Positions 63,694 to 64,000 of a stretch of DNA of 64,000 nucleotides are shown here, piece after piece; position 1 is the stretch's first letter, and each line of letters begins with the position of its first letter. Source of the stretch: Kribbella steppae (GTDB lineage Bacteria; Actinomycetota; Actinomycetes; Propionibacteriales; Kribbellaceae). The notes under the pieces are model-generated. The model was not told the origin of the DNA, made no database searches, and saw nothing but the letters and a program-made list of their open reading frames with translations. The stretch lies in NCBI RefSeq assembly GCF_004342025.1, contig NZ_SLWN01000001.1, forward strand, positions 665,972 through 729,971, given 5' to 3'. The position numbers and the translations under genes are program-made.

Positions 63694-64000
63694 TTAACCG
63701 GGCAGCCAGGAAAGCCGGACCTGCCGGCGGGGATTGTCGACGTTGGTGTCGACCAGGCAGATGGATTGCCAGGTGCCGAGCATCATCCGCCCGTCCAGCA
63801 CCGGGATGCTGGCAAAAGGTGGCACCAGAGCGGGCAGCACGTGGTCGCGACCGTGGCCCTGGCTGCCGTGCCGATGGCGCCAACTGAAGTCGCGCGGCAG
63901 CAGCTGCTCGAGCACCGCCAGCAGATCGGTGTCGCTGCCCGCGCCGGTCTCCAGGATCGCGATCCCGGCCGTCGCGTGTGGCACGAACATGTGCAGCAGT
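63694..64000 (-). CDS. YjbQ/UPF0047 family protein, N-terminal end missing
   Basis: The visible 101 residues run LLHMFVPHATAGIAILETGA, then HRHGSQGHGRDHVLPALVPP and LGTWQSICLVDTNVDNPRRQ to the stop. These are the family motifs of secondary thiamine-phosphate synthase-like proteins, with the clustered His and Asp that bind metal. The full protein is about 135-140 residues, so some 35 residues lie past the right edge. Confidence 0.9.
   Translation of the reverse strand, partial: LLHMFVPHATAGIAILETGAGSDTDLLAVLEQLLPRDFSWRHRHGSQGHGRDHVLPALVPPFASIPVLDGRMMLGTWQSICLVDTNVDNPRRQVRLSWLPG

Overview
The window is high-GC DNA from an actinobacterium. Codon third positions are mostly G or C, GTG starts are common, and the gene set (lepA, rpsT, holA, comEC/comEA, hemW, F420-type luciferase-like enzymes, many WYL, LacI, IclR and AfsR-like regulators) fits a soil Propionibacteriales genome such as Kribbella. 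The genus is an impression from memory, not a search result. I see no tRNA, rRNA, CRISPR array, prophage or intact insertion sequence.

Region by region. 1-4075: a patatin-like protein cut by the left edge, a lipoprotein and a membrane protein. 4072-7530: a decayed sugar-uptake locus with a LacI regulator, an ABC solute-binding lipoprotein without permeases, the back half of a second LacI gene, and a frameshifted scrap of a family 8 polysaccharide lyase. 7688-11000: hemW, a DUF929/VKOR disulfide pair and a Nudix hydrolase. 11044-17325: an ABC-2 exporter diverging from a WYL regulator, an LD-carboxypeptidase, a second WYL regulator diverging from a VOC protein, and a small Rdx/SelW-like protein. 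17326-23593: two Gfo/Idh/MocA dehydrogenases, then a tight operon of an F420-type LLM enzyme, an Fe-S CCG protein, an FAD oxidase and an 88-residue protein. 23757-29121: a two-component system whose kinase is fused to a DUF4153/4173-like membrane domain, then an F420:NADP-reductase-like gene and an LLM enzyme. 29332-31473: a Tat-signal peptide protein, a DUF4331 protein and a His-rich protein. 31470-37762: an acyl-CoA synthetase, an AfsR/SARP regulator, asd and a tautomerase. 37824-40797: a collapsed sodium:solute symporter, kduI-kduD-iclR, and an epimerase tail. 40800-46516: MFS, MOSC, an APH-like kinase and lepA in one chain, with a second APH-like kinase opposite. 46572-48227: an ECF sigma gene and its partner, each with one frameshift. 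48276-59951: a secreted subtilase, SRPBCC, a DUF2207-like fragment, rpsT, holA, an isochorismatase, comEC, comEA, degV and a PPOX protein. 59952-64000: a convergent gap holding an array of similar hairpins, a large XRE/NB-ARC/TPR regulator, and a YjbQ protein cut by the right edge.

Two themes stand out. First, scraps of a polysaccharide lyase, an uptake system and a symporter sit in the same window as an intact kduI-kduD-regulator cluster, which handles the unsaturated uronates that such lyases release. I infer a uronate or glycosaminoglycan pathway partly lost. Second, two F420-linked gene sets lie within 7 kb. The least explained items are the F420/Fe-S/FAD/88-aa operon, the Tat/DUF4331/His-rich cassette, and the hairpin array at 59962-60130.
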